From ENR-C587 sp942493235 (lineage in GTDB: Bacteria; Bacteroidota; Ignavibacteria; Kapaibacteriales; UBA2268), in NCBI GenBank assembly GCA_942493235.1, contig OW818676.1, forward strand, positions 744,001 to 808,000: DNA of 64,000 bases. Reading direction: 5' to 3'. The notes under the pieces are model-generated. The model saw only the letters and a program-made list of their open reading frames with translations, had not been told where the DNA came from and made no database searches. This document shows positions 26,204 through 36,775 of the stretch, one piece after another. How positions within the stretch are numbered: the first letter of the stretch is position 1; every line of letters begins with the position of its first letter. A program made the position numbers and the translations under genes.

Positions 26204-29200
26204 ATGAATACTTATCTAAACAAACCTGAAAGAATCCGACTTTCATGGATGAATATCTTCTGGTTCGTTGTGGGGTTACTATTAATAACCGGAGAAACTT
26301 GGGGACAATCATACCAAGTAACAATGAATCAAAGACGCTTAGGTAATAAGATAGGCGTAGAGTTCTGGGTAAAAGACATCAGTGCAGGCGGCAATGCAGC
26401 AGCCTTAGGTCAAGCGACTTTCGCAGTAAACTATAACACTGACTTCTTAGTTCCGGATGGAGCAAATGCTTATGCTATAACCGATTCAATAGATTATGAT
26501 ATGGATATAGCAGAACCTTATTTAGAGATAATATCACCATTTTCATTGGCATCAAACGGTTACTCGTCATTAACAGGCGGACCGGCAGACCAATCAAATG
26601 GTGGCACACGTGTATATGTACACATGCTAAACATCAATAAATCATTATCAGGTCTTGGCTACAAACCTTCAACAATAGGTCGTGGCACATTTGTAGGAAT
26701 GTTAAAATTCACTATAAAAGACCATGCTAATTTGACAGATTTAACAAAATCATTAATACAATTCAATACCGCAACATTTGTCGGCGACCAAGTAGTATAT
26801 AACTATAATGGTGAAGACGTTGAAGGTGAAGTAGCATTTGTAAACGAAGGCGACTTTAACATTCGTGGTATTAGAATATTAAATCCAAACGGAAATCAAG
26901 CAGTAAACAGATATCCTGAACCTGCATTAGCTTCATTATCACCAAACAAAGGCTATCCGATTTACTTCGAAAGAAGTGGATTAGGCGGCGTAATTGGTGG
27001 AACAGCAGGCTATGGAACTCCAAAATATGCTTATACAGTTGATTATTCTTTAGATGGCGGTTCAAATTGGTCAGAATCCGGCAGGGTAGCAGAAACAGAT
27101 TTAAATGCTACTACAATGGGTGCTAACAAAGATTTATATCGCAGCGGAGAAATTGACAGTTTAAATGCAACTAATAATTACTTTATAGCACAAGGCGACG
27201 GAACTGCATTACCTGCACTATCCGGCGACGGCTATGAAGGCGTAATTAGATTAATTTGGAAAGCTAACGAAAACTTTTTTTCACGTTCAGAACAAGCTAA
27301 ATTAAGAATTGCACAAGTTGACACTGCAACATCATCAAGTGTTGTAACTGCTCGTACACCTTATACAGTTAACGGCAGAAAAGACATTAGTGATGCGACT
27401 TTCGTACTTGGCAGATTATTCTTTGTACAATTAGACGGTACATGCTCATACTTAAAGACACAAAATAACGTAAGCACACCTACTCAATTAACAGTAGAAG
27501 CTTGGGTTAACTTAAATGCAATTAACGCTACTGAAAATGCTGAACCGGGTATCGTAGTATCATCAGCTGGTACTGCTTCTCCTGAAGAAGGTGCATGGAT
27601 GCTTTACTTGAAAGACGGTAAATATCCTGCATTCAGAGCAAGAGAATTAATGGAACGCGGACCTAACGGTTACTTAGGCGAAGTAGTTTCTCCTGACGCA
27701 TTAACAGTAACATCTTCGGTTTCACCTATTACAAATGCTCATGCAAGCAATTGGACACATATAGCAGCATCAGTTAAAGACGGTGCAGTAACACTATATG
27801 TAAATGGTGAAATTGTTGACCAATACATTAATACTTATTCAGTGAATCCAAGATTATGGAATACTAACCATCCGGTATGGATTGGTATTAATCCAAATAT
27901 TAGCATTGATGCTGGTGATTATCTAAACGCCGGTATTAAAGAAGTTAAAGTTTGGAGAACTGCATTAGACCAAAACATCTTAAGAAGCCGCATGTCTGGC
28001 GTTTATGATGCAAACGGTGATGTAGTAGCTCTTGGCTCAAGTGCAACAAGTGTTGATGAAAGAACTACATTAGAATTATATTACACCCTACAAGGTGCAC
28101 GCTTAGATATAGCAGATGAGTATTACTACCAGAACAGTGCTAATCCTATAAATTGGTACACTTGTGCCGGCACTACTGCTGACAATAGTGCTATTAATTA
28201 CCGTCCCGACCGCTCTCATATTAAATTGACTGCACCTATCGGCGGCGAAGGTATTAGCAACCTACAAAATAACGAATTTAACGTTCGTTGGGTAGCATAC
28301 GGTTTAGGTAAAACTCAACCTAACACATCTGACATTCAAATAATGATTAGCCGTGACGGCGGTTTGACTTGGTTTGATGCTATTGATAATCAAACTCCTG
28401 CATATCCATTAGATAGAGTAGAAATAGAAGATTATCAAGCTAAATGGTCGCCTTATAACAACATCACTACTACAGGTCAAGATGATGACTTACAGGGTGT
28501 ATTGGATATAGAAGGCAATTACTCTAAAAATTGTATCCTAAAAATTAGCGGTACAGAAGCAAGAAACCAAAATGATGTATATGATATTTCAGGTGAATTT
28601 ACAGTAGCTCCGTTTTTCTCAATGAAAAATAATGGTACTGCAAAATTACAAGTGAAAACAGGTACTGAAAGCTTAAATCTAAATAATGCAACTAATTATT
28701 TTGAAGCTTGGATTAAACCTTACAGATTCCCAACAGCAGAAGAAGGTTTCTTCCCAATCATTTCTAAGAAATTAGATGACGGATCAAACAATATGCACTA
28801 TGCTTTAAGACTATTACCTACTGGTCAATTGGAATTTGCATTAACTTCAACTACAGGCGAAGCAACTCGTACTGCAAGAAGTGCTGCAGCATTACCAATT
28901 ATCGCTCCTAATGTTCAGGTAGCTGATTCATCATGGACTCACGTAGGCGTATGGGTTAATTTAGCAAACGGTGGAACAAATTCATCAGTAAGATTCTTTA
29001 TTGATGGTAATCCGCAATATGTTGATTCAATCTCTACTCAATTAGGCGAAAGCATAAAAGTAGTTTCAGACAATACTTATCCTGTATTCTTTGGTTATGA
29101 ACCAACTACTACAGCCGGTCAAGGTAATTACTTTGTTGGTGAGATGAGAGAAGTACGTTTCTGGGGCGGAAATCCCGGTAACCAAGCTCCATCATCAGTT

Positions 29201-32200
29201 GAGCCTTCAGCTTTAACAAAATTTATCCAAGGTGCTGCTACAATCCGTGCAAACGAATTAGCTAGCTTTGGTGGTGTTGATTACGCTGCTAACTTGGTTG
29301 CCGCATTCTCATTCAATGGTGGTAACTTCGTACCAACAGGTTATGTAAAAACTGCAAATGGTTATCCTACTTCAAGCGAATGGTTAGTTCACATGAGCGG
29401 TAATGGTTATGCTTATGCAGCTACCAGACCAACTGTTAAATTAGTTGAACCAAGATTAGAACAAAAAGTTCCGAATACACAAACTGACCTTAGAGTTCGT
29501 TGGATTGGTTTTGATTATAACAGAAATAACACTACTACATTTAGCAGCGGTAATAATGGTACAGACCACGCAGACCTTGAATATTCAATAAAAGGTGGCG
29601 GCGGTATAACTATTCAAGACTGGCAATATGTAGCAAGCCAAACTTGGTCTGCCGGTTATACAAATTCAATGACTTTACCTACAACTAATAATTCTTATGA
29701 ATTCTTAGGAACAAATAGTAAATCACAGTATTCATCACAGTTAGACGTATCTAAAGCAGATCCTGACTTAAATAATAACTTTTTATACAATGATCAAGGT
29801 GCTTTAGGAGCCGCTAAAACTAACGGTAAATTAAGACTAAAAGGCAGATCTACTATAAATGGTACAATATTAGAATATGATAATGCTGCTTATGGTTTAG
29901 TTCCTTCTTTAAGAACAGAATCAGAATTATTCAACATAACTCCTCCATCTAACTTTACAGTAAGAGTAATGCTTGAAGGTCATCACAATAACTTAGCAAT
30001 GAGTAATGATGTTGGTACTTCTTATGCAGAGGGCGGATTCAAAATTACATTATTCAAAAACAATTCAGGACAGCCCGGTGCAAGAGTTGATTCATCTGAA
30101 TCAGACTTCGGATACGCAAGTTCAAATACAGCATTTGACCCGACCGTAGCACCAATAAGAGGCACTGATGGTTCAGAATATGCAAATGTACCATTCGTAT
30201 TTACTGATATTGAAGATGGTAGATACTTTGTAAAAGTTGACCAAATTAACCACTTACCTATTTTATCAGCTTATGCGGCACCGTTTGCATTTGCCGGTGA
30301 TGCCAATACAACTTGGGCTATTGAATCAGGTTGGGATTTCCAAGGCTGGGACGGTACAGTTAATAATATTATTACTGAAGCTGAAGCTTCTACTTCAACA
30401 ATTGGAACAAAATATACTGCTCACGGCTATGCACAAACTGATCCTAATCAATCAGATTATGCTGCTACCGGCTTAGTATATAACAGTGGTCAATTAGGCG
30501 TAACAACCGGTAGCAATCTATTAGCTGCAATGGTTGGTGGCGACGTACTTAAAAATGGTATCATTGACGCGGCAGACAGAGCTAAAGTCGTATTATACGA
30601 CGGTGGTTCTAATGTTAGTGCAGACGTAACAGGCGACGGTATGGTAAACGCAACTGATAGAACTATTGTTTACAGAAACAGTGGTAAAACTTCATCTATC
30701 ATTGATTTACCTGCTACTAATAAAGCTCCGTTCGATATTGAAGAAAATTCAATATTTATTGATGCTCCTGAATTATCACGTAGATTTATTGTAACTGAAA
30801 ATGAAGCAATTAAAAACCGTGGTACAGTTGTAAAATCCGGTACTTTGAAAATGAAAGATCCGACTTTACAAGCAGGACTTAACTACAGAGTTAATGCTGC
30901 TCCTCAATTAGATAACGGTTATTTATTAGTTCCTATGTATATTACTAATGTAGGTGGCGAATTCGCTATCGGTAATGCTACTTTCGGTTTACAATTTGAC
31001 CCTGCACAATTATCTTTTGTCGAAATGACTCGTGATAACGATGTTATTTTCAATACAAGAAATGATTTAGGTTACTTTGAAACCTTCTCAGCTCCATTTG
31101 CAAAAACAAAAGACCCTATTACTAACCTAAGAACAATTGACGTTGATTATGATATTTATAGCGATGATCAAAAACCGGGTATGAATGTTCCTTATTCTGC
31201 TACTTATTTAGGTACTTTGAAATTTAAAGTTAATAACTTAAATGAAGGTATCTTCTTAAACTGGCATCCAATCACAGTAGTTCATACAACTAAAGGCTTA
31301 AACGTAACAGGTCAAGGTACATTCGAACCTATACCTGCTATAGTAGTAGCAAAAGTTGCTCAATTGACTTCACCTGATGGCGGAGAAACTTGGGATGCAG
31401 GTAAATTATACCAAATTACTTGGACTGCTCCGACTCAAAAAGGATTATTCTACTTAGATTATTCTATCGATAACGCAAATACTTGGCATAGAATTACTAA
31501 TAACCCTGTAAACAGTGCAGATTTAAGATATAACTGGGTAACTCTAAGAGTTAAAACAACTCAAGCTTTAGTTAGAATAGTTAATGCTGAAAATGGTATT
31601 GAAATCGATCGTTCAAACGCTCCATTCTCAATTATCCCTGCTACAGCAGAAATTACTCGTCCATCTTCAGCTGACCCTGTTTATATCGGTGGTGCTAATG
31701 ACTTTATTAAATGGTCATTCGACAATAGTGCTACTGTTCGCTTCGAATTTAGCGAAAATGGAAACACTTGGACAGCGGTTACTGGTAATGTAAATGCTAA
31801 CGACGCACAAGTTGCATGGAATTTGCCGGCAGTTAATACTAAAAATGCTGTCGTCAGAATGGTTAATGTAACTACAAACGAAGTTCTTGCTCAATCTTCT
31901 ACTTTCAAGATTTTAGCAGGTACTGTTGATTTAACTTATCCTAATTCAAAAACAGTTGTTAATATTGGTCAAAAACATGACATCGCTTGGAAATATGAGA
32001 ATGTAAACAGATTTGATTTACAATTATCTATTGATAACGGTGCTACTTGGTCCTTTATAGCAACTGACGTTACTGCAATGAACAAGAAATTCAACTGGTT
32101 AGTTCCTAATGTGAACTCTAAGAATGCTATTATCCGTGCTATCTACAATGGTGACGAAAGCATGGAATACAGCAGAACTGAAGCGTTCAAGATTGAAGGT

Positions 32201-32491
32201 ACAGTTGGCGTTGACGACGATAATCAGATATTCGTTGTATCAACTCCTGCTCCAAACCCATTCTTTACAGGTACTAAAGTTGACTTTACTTTACCTTACG
32301 ACTTAAACGTAAATGTAGTTCTCTTTAACTCAATCGGTGAACGAGTAGCTACAATTATCAGCGGTCAAGAATTCTCAGCCGGCGATCATTCAATTAATAT
32401 CGCAGGCGATAATATACCTTCAGGAACTTACTATATAGTAATTAATGCAGGTCCTTTCAATATGACTAAAGAAGTTATTAAACTTAAATAA
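26204..32491 (+). CDS. Giant T9SS-exported protein (about 2095 aa) with two LamG-like domains
   Basis: I chose the ATG at 26204 because AAAGGA precedes it and a signal peptide follows (ending ETWGQS); frame upstream to a TTG at 26099 lacks these. Domains: a cohesin-like beta-sandwich (about 40-200), a LamG/concanavalin-like domain (about 409-590, TVEAWVNLNAI and VWIGINPNIS), a second LamG (about 805-985, YFEAWIKPYRFP and VFFGYEP), a dockerin-like segment (about 1445-1495, ADVTGDGMVNATDRTIVYR), another cohesin-like domain (about 1560-1695), three Ig-like repeats built on PDGGETWDAG..ITW, and a T9SS type A domain (PAPNPFFTGTKV to the end). It is probably a cell-surface or secreted polysaccharide-binding or structural protein. 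The pairing with the preceding giant gene suggests a shared surface layer or adhesin. Confidence 0.87.
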   Translation: MNTYLNKPERIRLSWMNIFWFVVGLLLITGETWGQSYQVTMNQRRLGNKIGVEFWVKDISAGGNAAALGQATFAVNYNTDFLVPDGANAYAITDSIDYDMDIAEPYLEIISPFSLASNGYSSLTGGPADQSNGGTRVYVHMLNINKSLSGLGYKPSTIGRGTFVGMLKFTIKDHANLTDLTKSLIQFNTATFVGDQVVYNYNGEDVEGEVAFVNEGDFNIRGIRILNPNGNQAVNRYPEPALASLSPNKGYPIYFERSGLGGVIGGTAGYGTPKYAYTVDYSLDGGSNWSESGRVAETDLNATTMGANKDLYRSGEIDSLNATNNYFIAQGDGTALPALSGDGYEGVIRLIWKANENFFSRSEQAKLRIAQVDTATSSSVVTARTPYTVNGRKDISDATFVLGRLFFVQLDGTCSYLKTQNNVSTPTQLTVEAWVNLNAINATENAEPGIVVSSAGTASPEEGAWMLYLKDGKYPAFRARELMERGPNGYLGEVVSPDALTVTSSVSPITNAHASNWTHIAASVKDGAVTLYVNGEIVDQYINTYSVNPRLWNTNHPVWIGINPNISIDAGDYLNAGIKEVKVWRTALDQNILRSRMSGVYDANGDVVALGSSATSVDERTTLELYYTLQGARLDIADEYYYQNSANPINWYTCAGTTADNSAINYRPDRSHIKLTAPIGGEGISNLQNNEFNVRWVAYGLGKTQPNTSDIQIMISRDGGLTWFDAIDNQTPAYPLDRVEIEDYQAKWSPYNNITTTGQDDDLQGVLDIEGNYSKNCILKISGTEARNQNDVYDISGEFTVAPFFSMKNNGTAKLQVKTGTESLNLNNATNYFEAWIKPYRFPTAEEGFFPIISKKLDDGSNNMHYALRLLPTGQLEFALTSTTGEATRTARSAAALPIIAPNVQVADSSWTHVGVWVNLANGGTNSSVRFFIDGNPQYVDSISTQLGESIKVVSDNTYPVFFGYEPTTTAGQGNYFVGEMREVRFWGGNPGNQAPSSVEPSALTKFIQGAATIRANELASFGGVDYAANLVAAFSFNGGNFVPTGYVKTANGYPTSSEWLVHMSGNGYAYAATRPTVKLVEPRLEQKVPNTQTDLRVRWIGFDYNRNNTTTFSSGNNGTDHADLEYSIKGGGGITIQDWQYVASQTWSAGYTNSMTLPTTNNSYEFLGTNSKSQYSSQLDVSKADPDLNNNFLYNDQGALGAAKTNGKLRLKGRSTINGTILEYDNAAYGLVPSLRTESELFNITPPSNFTVRVMLEGHHNNLAMSNDVGTSYAEGGFKITLFKNNSGQPGARVDSSESDFGYASSNTAFDPTVAPIRGTDGSEYANVPFVFTDIEDGRYFVKVDQINHLPILSAYAAPFAFAGDANTTWAIESGWDFQGWDGTVNNIITEAEASTSTIGTKYTAHGYAQTDPNQSDYAATGLVYNSGQLGVTTGSNLLAAMVGGDVLKNGIIDAADRAKVVLYDGGSNVSADVTGDGMVNATDRTIVYRNSGKTSSIIDLPATNKAPFDIEENSIFIDAPELSRRFIVTENEAIKNRGTVVKSGTLKMKDPTLQAGLNYRVNAAPQLDNGYLLVPMYITNVGGEFAIGNATFGLQFDPAQLSFVEMTRDNDVIFNTRNDLGYFETFSAPFAKTKDPITNLRTIDVDYDIYSDDQKPGMNVPYSATYLGTLKFKVNNLNEGIFLNWHPITVVHTTKGLNVTGQGTFEPIPAIVVAKVAQLTSPDGGETWDAGKLYQITWTAPTQKGLFYLDYSIDNANTWHRITNNPVNSADLRYNWVTLRVKTTQALVRIVNAENGIEIDRSNAPFSIIPATAEITRPSSADPVYIGGANDFIKWSFDNSATVRFEFSENGNTWTAVTGNVNANDAQVAWNLPAVNTKNAVVRMVNVTTNEVLAQSSTFKILAGTVDLTYPNSKTVVNIGQKHDIAWKYENVNRFDLQLSIDNGATWSFIATDVTAMNKKFNWLVPNVNSKNAIIRAIYNGDESMEYSRTEAFKIEGTVGVDDDNQIFVVSTPAPNPFFTGTKVDFTLPYDLNVNVVLFNSIGERVATIISGQEFSAGDHSINIAGDNIPSGTYYIVINAGPFNMTKEVIKLK

Positions 32492-32514
32492 TAACTAGAA
32501 TAGTTAGATTTATT

Positions 32515-32546
32515 AGACGGCTCTTTTTAGGAGGAGCCGTCTTTTA
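32515..32546 (+). terminator. Intrinsic terminator after the giant T9SS gene
   Basis: AGACGGCTC (32515-32523) pairs with GAGCCGTCT (32533-32541), followed by TTTATAT. It lies 24 nt past the stop codon. Confidence 0.88.
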
Positions 32547-32704
32547 TATATAAAAAATCTATTTTGCATAAGATTATATTAGTGTAGCTCTCAGAAGTAA
32601 AATACAAGGGAAGTTCCAGAATAAGATGTTTATAAAAAAACTACATTCAAACGTAGGGAAATACCATGGATCTTAGACAATAATACTCAAAGAAAAAAGA
32701 ATAA

Positions 32705-32733
32705 TTGAATAAGGTGAAAAATCCTTAAATTTG
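32705..32733 (+). promoter_or_regulatory. Bacteroidota-type promoter of the restriction-modification pair
   Basis: TTG (32705-32707), 18 nt, then TAAATTTG (32726-32733). The first start codon lies 26-35 nt downstream. Confidence 0.5.
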
Positions 32734-32758
32734 CATATCTTTTTTTAATATTGTTGAA

Positions 32759-33856
32759 TTGAATTTTATGAATATACTCGGCAAAATTACAGGTATCCAA
32801 TACAAGCCCTTTTTAACTGAAGAACTAAAAAAAATCAGCATAAAAGATCTTGATATTAACAATAGTCCGACCGTATTTTTATTGAATGATGATGAGTCGA
32901 ATTTCGCTGTTTCTAAGTGGGTATCGCCTAAACGTACACGTTCATATCCTTACGAGAGAGTATATAATTCTTTGAGCATTACAAAGAAAATCACTATCAT
33001 ACCGGTTGTTAAGGATGAAGGTGAAAGCGGTGATAGAGATTTCATTCAGTGGGATACTATTTCACTGATGTCATTATTAGATGTATATGTGATTCTTGCT
33101 TATTACGATAAAGCTTTAAAGAAAGGTAACAAGATAACTAAGCAAAAGTTTGATAATACATTTATAATGAATAAAATTAAGGAAATCGAGCAATACCACA
33201 GTTCTGCATTGCACTGGAATCTGAATGAAATACAAAATATTCAGTCTATACTATCCATTGTTCAAAATAGCTATAAAAATATTGAAAGCTCTACAGGAGT
33301 TAAACTTCACAGTTACAAAGGGATAATTAATTTCTGTAATAAAATCGAAAATGATGTTTCGAGTTTTATGAAATTCTCAAGAGAAAAAGCCGAAAAAGCT
33401 CAATCACGAGAAATCAAAACTGTCCAACCTAAAGAATATCTTTCAACACTCACTAAAGCAAGTCTCACAATTACTAATTATCTTGGAGGACAGTATTACT
33501 TTACTGTTGACGAAGTGAAAATTGAAAAAGATAATGTTTGTCTAATTGAAAGCAAACATAGTAAAAATTCAATAATTCCATCAAAAAGTGATATTAAAGA
33601 TGGGTTATTAAAAATGATTTTATATAGCAATCTAAAGAGCGTTATTATTGAAAATAAAGAATATAGTGTTTTGCCTACGCTTGTATTATCTTCTTCAAAC
33701 TTAGAAAGTGAAATCAATACTAATTCTAATGAAGAAGAAATAAAAGAATTTATAAGCAATAACTCACTCAATAATACTAAATCAAATATTATTACAAACT
33801 TGATTCAAGAGTCAAAACACAATAATTTTAATCTAATATTAAAAAAACTAATATGA
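32759..33856 (+). CDS. Probable type II restriction endonuclease
   Basis: This 365-residue protein has no family I recognise by name, but context makes it the endonuclease partner: its TGA overlaps the ATG of an adenine methyltransferase by 4 nt. Near the C-terminus (about 240-290) a PD-(D/E)xK-like core can be read: YYFTVDEVKIEKDN, then NVCLIESKHSKNSI with an E-S-K triad, then a helix LLKMILYSNLKSV. The N-terminal two thirds are helical and charged and could recognise DNA. The frame starts TTG at 32759; the ATG at 32768 (MNILGKITG) is an equally good start. Low GC and a promoter of its own fit a mobile two-gene module. Confidence 0.6.
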   Translation: MNFMNILGKITGIQYKPFLTEELKKISIKDLDINNSPTVFLLNDDESNFAVSKWVSPKRTRSYPYERVYNSLSITKKITIIPVVKDEGESGDRDFIQWDTISLMSLLDVYVILAYYDKALKKGNKITKQKFDNTFIMNKIKEIEQYHSSALHWNLNEIQNIQSILSIVQNSYKNIESSTGVKLHSYKGIINFCNKIENDVSSFMKFSREKAEKAQSREIKTVQPKEYLSTLTKASLTITNYLGGQYYFTVDEVKIEKDNVCLIESKHSKNSIIPSKSDIKDGLLKMILYSNLKSVIIENKEYSVLPTLVLSSSNLESEINTNSNEEEIKEFISNNSLNNTKSNIITNLIQESKHNNFNLILKKLI

Positions 33857-34716
33857 TAAAAAGTCCGCTTAGATATCCGGGTGGTAAAAGTAGAGCTGTT
33901 GAATTGATTTCTACTTTAATACCCGATTTTAATGAATACAGAGAGCCATTTCTTGGGGGTGCTTCAGTCTTTGTTCATTTAAAGCAAAAATTTCCTTATA
34001 AAAAATATTGGGTTAATGATTTATATCCGGAGCTCTTCAAGTTTTGGGAAATGCTTCAGAAAGACACTCAAGCGGTAATATATCAAATCAACGTATTAAA
34101 AAATAATTTCCCTGTTGGTAAAGAACTATATAGATATATTCTTGATAATTTGAATAATTTTAATGATATTGAATTAGCATCCGCGTTTTTTATAATTAAC
34201 AGAATTACTTTTTCGGGAACTTCATTAAGCGGAGGCTATAGTGAGCAAGCTTTCAAAGGTAGGTTTACAGAGTCAAGTATTCACAGACTGATTAATTTTG
34301 ATAAAATTCTTTTAGGAACGACGATTACTAATCTTGATTATCAATCAATTATCGAGACCAATGGTTCTAATGTATTTATCTTTTTAGACCCACCGTATTA
34401 TTCTGCAACTAAATCTGCACTTTATGGTAAAAATGGCAATATGCACAAATCATTTGACCACATTCGTTTTGCCGATATTATGAAAAATTGCCAACATAAT
34501 TGGTTGATTACTTATGATGATTCCCCATATATCAGAGAGCTATTTTCATTTGCTAATATTATGGCTTGGGATTTAACATACGGAATGAGGAATATTACGG
34601 GTAATTCAAATCAAATCGGTAAAGAACTATTTATTTCTAATTACCTCGAAGAACTACCTTCTGACAATCAACTTGATTTGTTTAGTACTGAAAATACAAA
34701 AGTATTATCAAGTTAA
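33853..34716 (+). CDS. DNA adenine (N6) methyltransferase, D12 class
   Basis: This 287-residue enzyme transfers a methyl group from S-adenosylmethionine to adenine N6. The D12-class motifs are clear: the SAM-binding PLRYPGGKSRAVELI (about 4), the FLGGASVF motif (about 35), the catalytic DPPYYS (about 178), and GKELFISNYLE near the end. Between them lies a variable target-recognition region (about 60-165). It is translationally coupled to the upstream endonuclease by an ATGA overlap and should protect the host from it. The recognition sequence cannot be read from the gene. Confidence 0.93.
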   Translation: MIKSPLRYPGGKSRAVELISTLIPDFNEYREPFLGGASVFVHLKQKFPYKKYWVNDLYPELFKFWEMLQKDTQAVIYQINVLKNNFPVGKELYRYILDNLNNFNDIELASAFFIINRITFSGTSLSGGYSEQAFKGRFTESSIHRLINFDKILLGTTITNLDYQSIIETNGSNVFIFLDPPYYSATKSALYGKNGNMHKSFDHIRFADIMKNCQHNWLITYDDSPYIRELFSFANIMAWDLTYGMRNITGNSNQIGKELFISNYLEELPSDNQLDLFSTENTKVLSS

Positions 34717-34782
34717 TATTTATGAAATAATTTCCTTACTAAGCCTGCTTGAGATATTCCTATCTTTATTAATCACCGTTTA

Positions 34783-35775
34783 TTATCTCCCAATAAGCTT
34801 CAGTGCAATTTGAACGGCATTAGTAGCTGCTCCCTTACGAACATTGTCGGCTACTACCCACATGTTCAAGGTATTGGCACGGGTAAGATCTTTTCGGATT
34901 CTACCTACAAATACTTCATTTCTCCCTTCGGATACTTTAACTGTCGGGTAGTTGTCGTCGTCAGTTCCATTCATTACAATTAGGTTTTCACTATTACTAA
35001 ATAATTCAATTATTTCATCAATTTCAAAAGGAGTATTTAATTCTACATTTACTGCTTCGGCATGTCCACCGATTATAGGTAGGCGAACACAAGTAACAGA
35101 TAACGATAGTTCAGGCAAATGAAGTATTTTTCGGCTTTCATTTACCATTTTTATTTCTTCTTCTGTAGAATCATCACCAGGATTAAAGCTATGAAATACT
35201 GTATTAAACGCAACAGGATGATTAGTCAATACGTTATTTTTCTCGCCATTTAATTCACCCATTAATTTATCGAGTCCTTTTTGTCCTGCTCCGGTAATTG
35301 ATTGATATGTCGAGACAATCACACGTTTGATGCCATATCTATCCGAAAGCACTTTTAGTGGAAGCATCATTTGAATAGTAGAGCAGTTCGGGTTTGCTAT
35401 GATTTTATTATCGCCTATGTCTTCGGGATTAACCTCAGGCACGACTAAAGGAACATCGGGATGCATCCTCCAGCAACTCGAATTATCAATTACTACAGTT
35501 CCCTTTGACGCAAATAACTGTGCAAATTCCATAGAAATGGATTTGCCTGCTGAAAACAAAGCAATATCAATATTATCAGGAATATCTTTGGTTAATTCAA
35601 TTACTTTATGCTCTTTACCATTAAATGAAATAGCTGCTCCGGCGGAGCGTGCCGATGCAAAAGGATAGAAATTATCAATTGGGAAATTATACTCTTCAAG
35701 TACTTTAAGCATTTCTCTGCCGACTAATCCTGTAACTCCGACTACTGCAACATTGTATTTCGATTTCTTCATCAT
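34783..35775 (-). CDS. asd: Aspartate-semialdehyde dehydrogenase
   Basis: This 330-residue NADPH-dependent enzyme makes aspartate semialdehyde for lysine/diaminopimelate, threonine and methionine synthesis. The Rossmann motif GVTGLVGREMLKVLEE is at about 13, the active-site cysteine in NPNCSTIQ at about 128, and the conserved STYQSITGAGQKG and RLPIIGGHAEAVN segments follow. It ends normally (NAVQIALKLIG). Two adjacent Met codons start the frame (MMKKSKYN). It stands alone, convergent with the methyltransferase gene, 66 bp apart. Confidence 0.97.
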   Translation of the reverse strand: MMKKSKYNVAVVGVTGLVGREMLKVLEEYNFPIDNFYPFASARSAGAAISFNGKEHKVIELTKDIPDNIDIALFSAGKSISMEFAQLFASKGTVVIDNSSCWRMHPDVPLVVPEVNPEDIGDNKIIANPNCSTIQMMLPLKVLSDRYGIKRVIVSTYQSITGAGQKGLDKLMGELNGEKNNVLTNHPVAFNTVFHSFNPGDDSTEEEIKMVNESRKILHLPELSLSVTCVRLPIIGGHAEAVNVELNTPFEIDEIIELFSNSENLIVMNGTDDDNYPTVKVSEGRNEVFVGRIRKDLTRANTLNMWVVADNVRKGAATNAVQIALKLIGR

Positions 35776-35986
35776 TTATGCCTTAATATCTAATATGATT
35801 TTTCAAAACATAATTAACGAATTAATTCAAAACTTATTCCATATTTCTAATAAAATATTAAATGCTATAAGAATTTATCTATTCTCTTCTCAGCGATGAT
35901 TATTCTAAGGTTGATGTCAAATATAATGATTACAAATAGGATATGATACGGGATATTTTGATTGACTATTAAATTAAAGCAAAGTC

Positions 35987-36775
35987 TTATACATTAACTT
36001 CTTGTTTGTCTAAAGAGCTTACATTTGTTTTTGCAGAAGAGTCAATTAATATCTGAGCTTTATAAACTTCATAAAAATCATTAGAATTAGATTTCGATGA
36101 AATTTTAGCAGTACTCTCTTTGATGATTTCAACTCTTGCCTGAGACTCTTTAGCTGAGGCATCAGCAGCAACGGCTCTGTCTTGAGCTGATGGGTCGCTC
36201 GGAGCTAAAGCGGCACCTTTTACCTGCTGCATCTTACTGATTGTAGCGGCAGGGTCTCCCGGTATTTCTGACATATCAATTTGGACTTCTCCACCACTAA
36301 TATATTTTTTGCCGTCTGGAGCAGTTGTGTATTGGTAACTTGTTCCGCCTTTTACTAAACTGCCTCCAGCCATTTGGTGGGCTTGCTCGTGAGTTTTTAC
36401 TTCTTGCTCGCGTTTTTTATATTTTTCAATTATTTTATCTTCTTTATTATTTTCGTCAGATTTCTCTGTTGCATCGCTTATGGAATTACTCTCTACCTTA
36501 TTTGCATCTTTACCGATTTCAGCGGGTATGCTTTTTGTATCTTTATCGGAATTATTAGAAGCTTCAATCTTGGTATCTTTAGAACGTTTATCGGAATTTT
36601 CACTTGCTATTTTATAATAATCTTCGGATAGTGTTAATGAATCAACAATAGTATATTTTTTTGCATCGGCAGCGGTAATATTTTCGGTAGTCTCGGTTTT
36701 AGCACTGCTATCCGTACTTTTAACTGCATTAAAAGTGTTAGATATTAATCTTATATTTTCAGCAAATGCTATCAT
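35987..36775 (-). CDS. Putative metalloprotease, CJM1_0395/SprA-related family, flagellar-regulon linked
   Basis: This 262-residue protein has a polar, low-complexity N-terminal half (about 1-115) rich in Asp, Lys, Glu, Ser and Thr, and a conserved domain (about 118-225). That domain contains the zinc-protease-like motif THEQAHQMAGG, GGTSYQYTTAPDGKKYISGG, and a DPSAQDRAVAADASAKES tail, which match the CJM1_0395 putative metalloprotease family. HEQAH fits the HExxH zinc motif. There is no classical signal peptide. A sigma-28-type promoter with exact spacing lies about 40 nt upstream, and flagellar genes follow 5 kb away on the same strand. A role in flagellar export or filament maturation is an inference. 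Confidence 0.78.
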   Translation of the reverse strand: MIAFAENIRLISNTFNAVKSTDSSAKTETTENITAADAKKYTIVDSLTLSEDYYKIASENSDKRSKDTKIEASNNSDKDTKSIPAEIGKDANKVESNSISDATEKSDENNKEDKIIEKYKKREQEVKTHEQAHQMAGGSLVKGGTSYQYTTAPDGKKYISGGEVQIDMSEIPGDPAATISKMQQVKGAALAPSDPSAQDRAVAADASAKESQARVEIIKESTAKISSKSNSNDFYEVYKAQILIDSSAKTNVSSLDKQEVNV

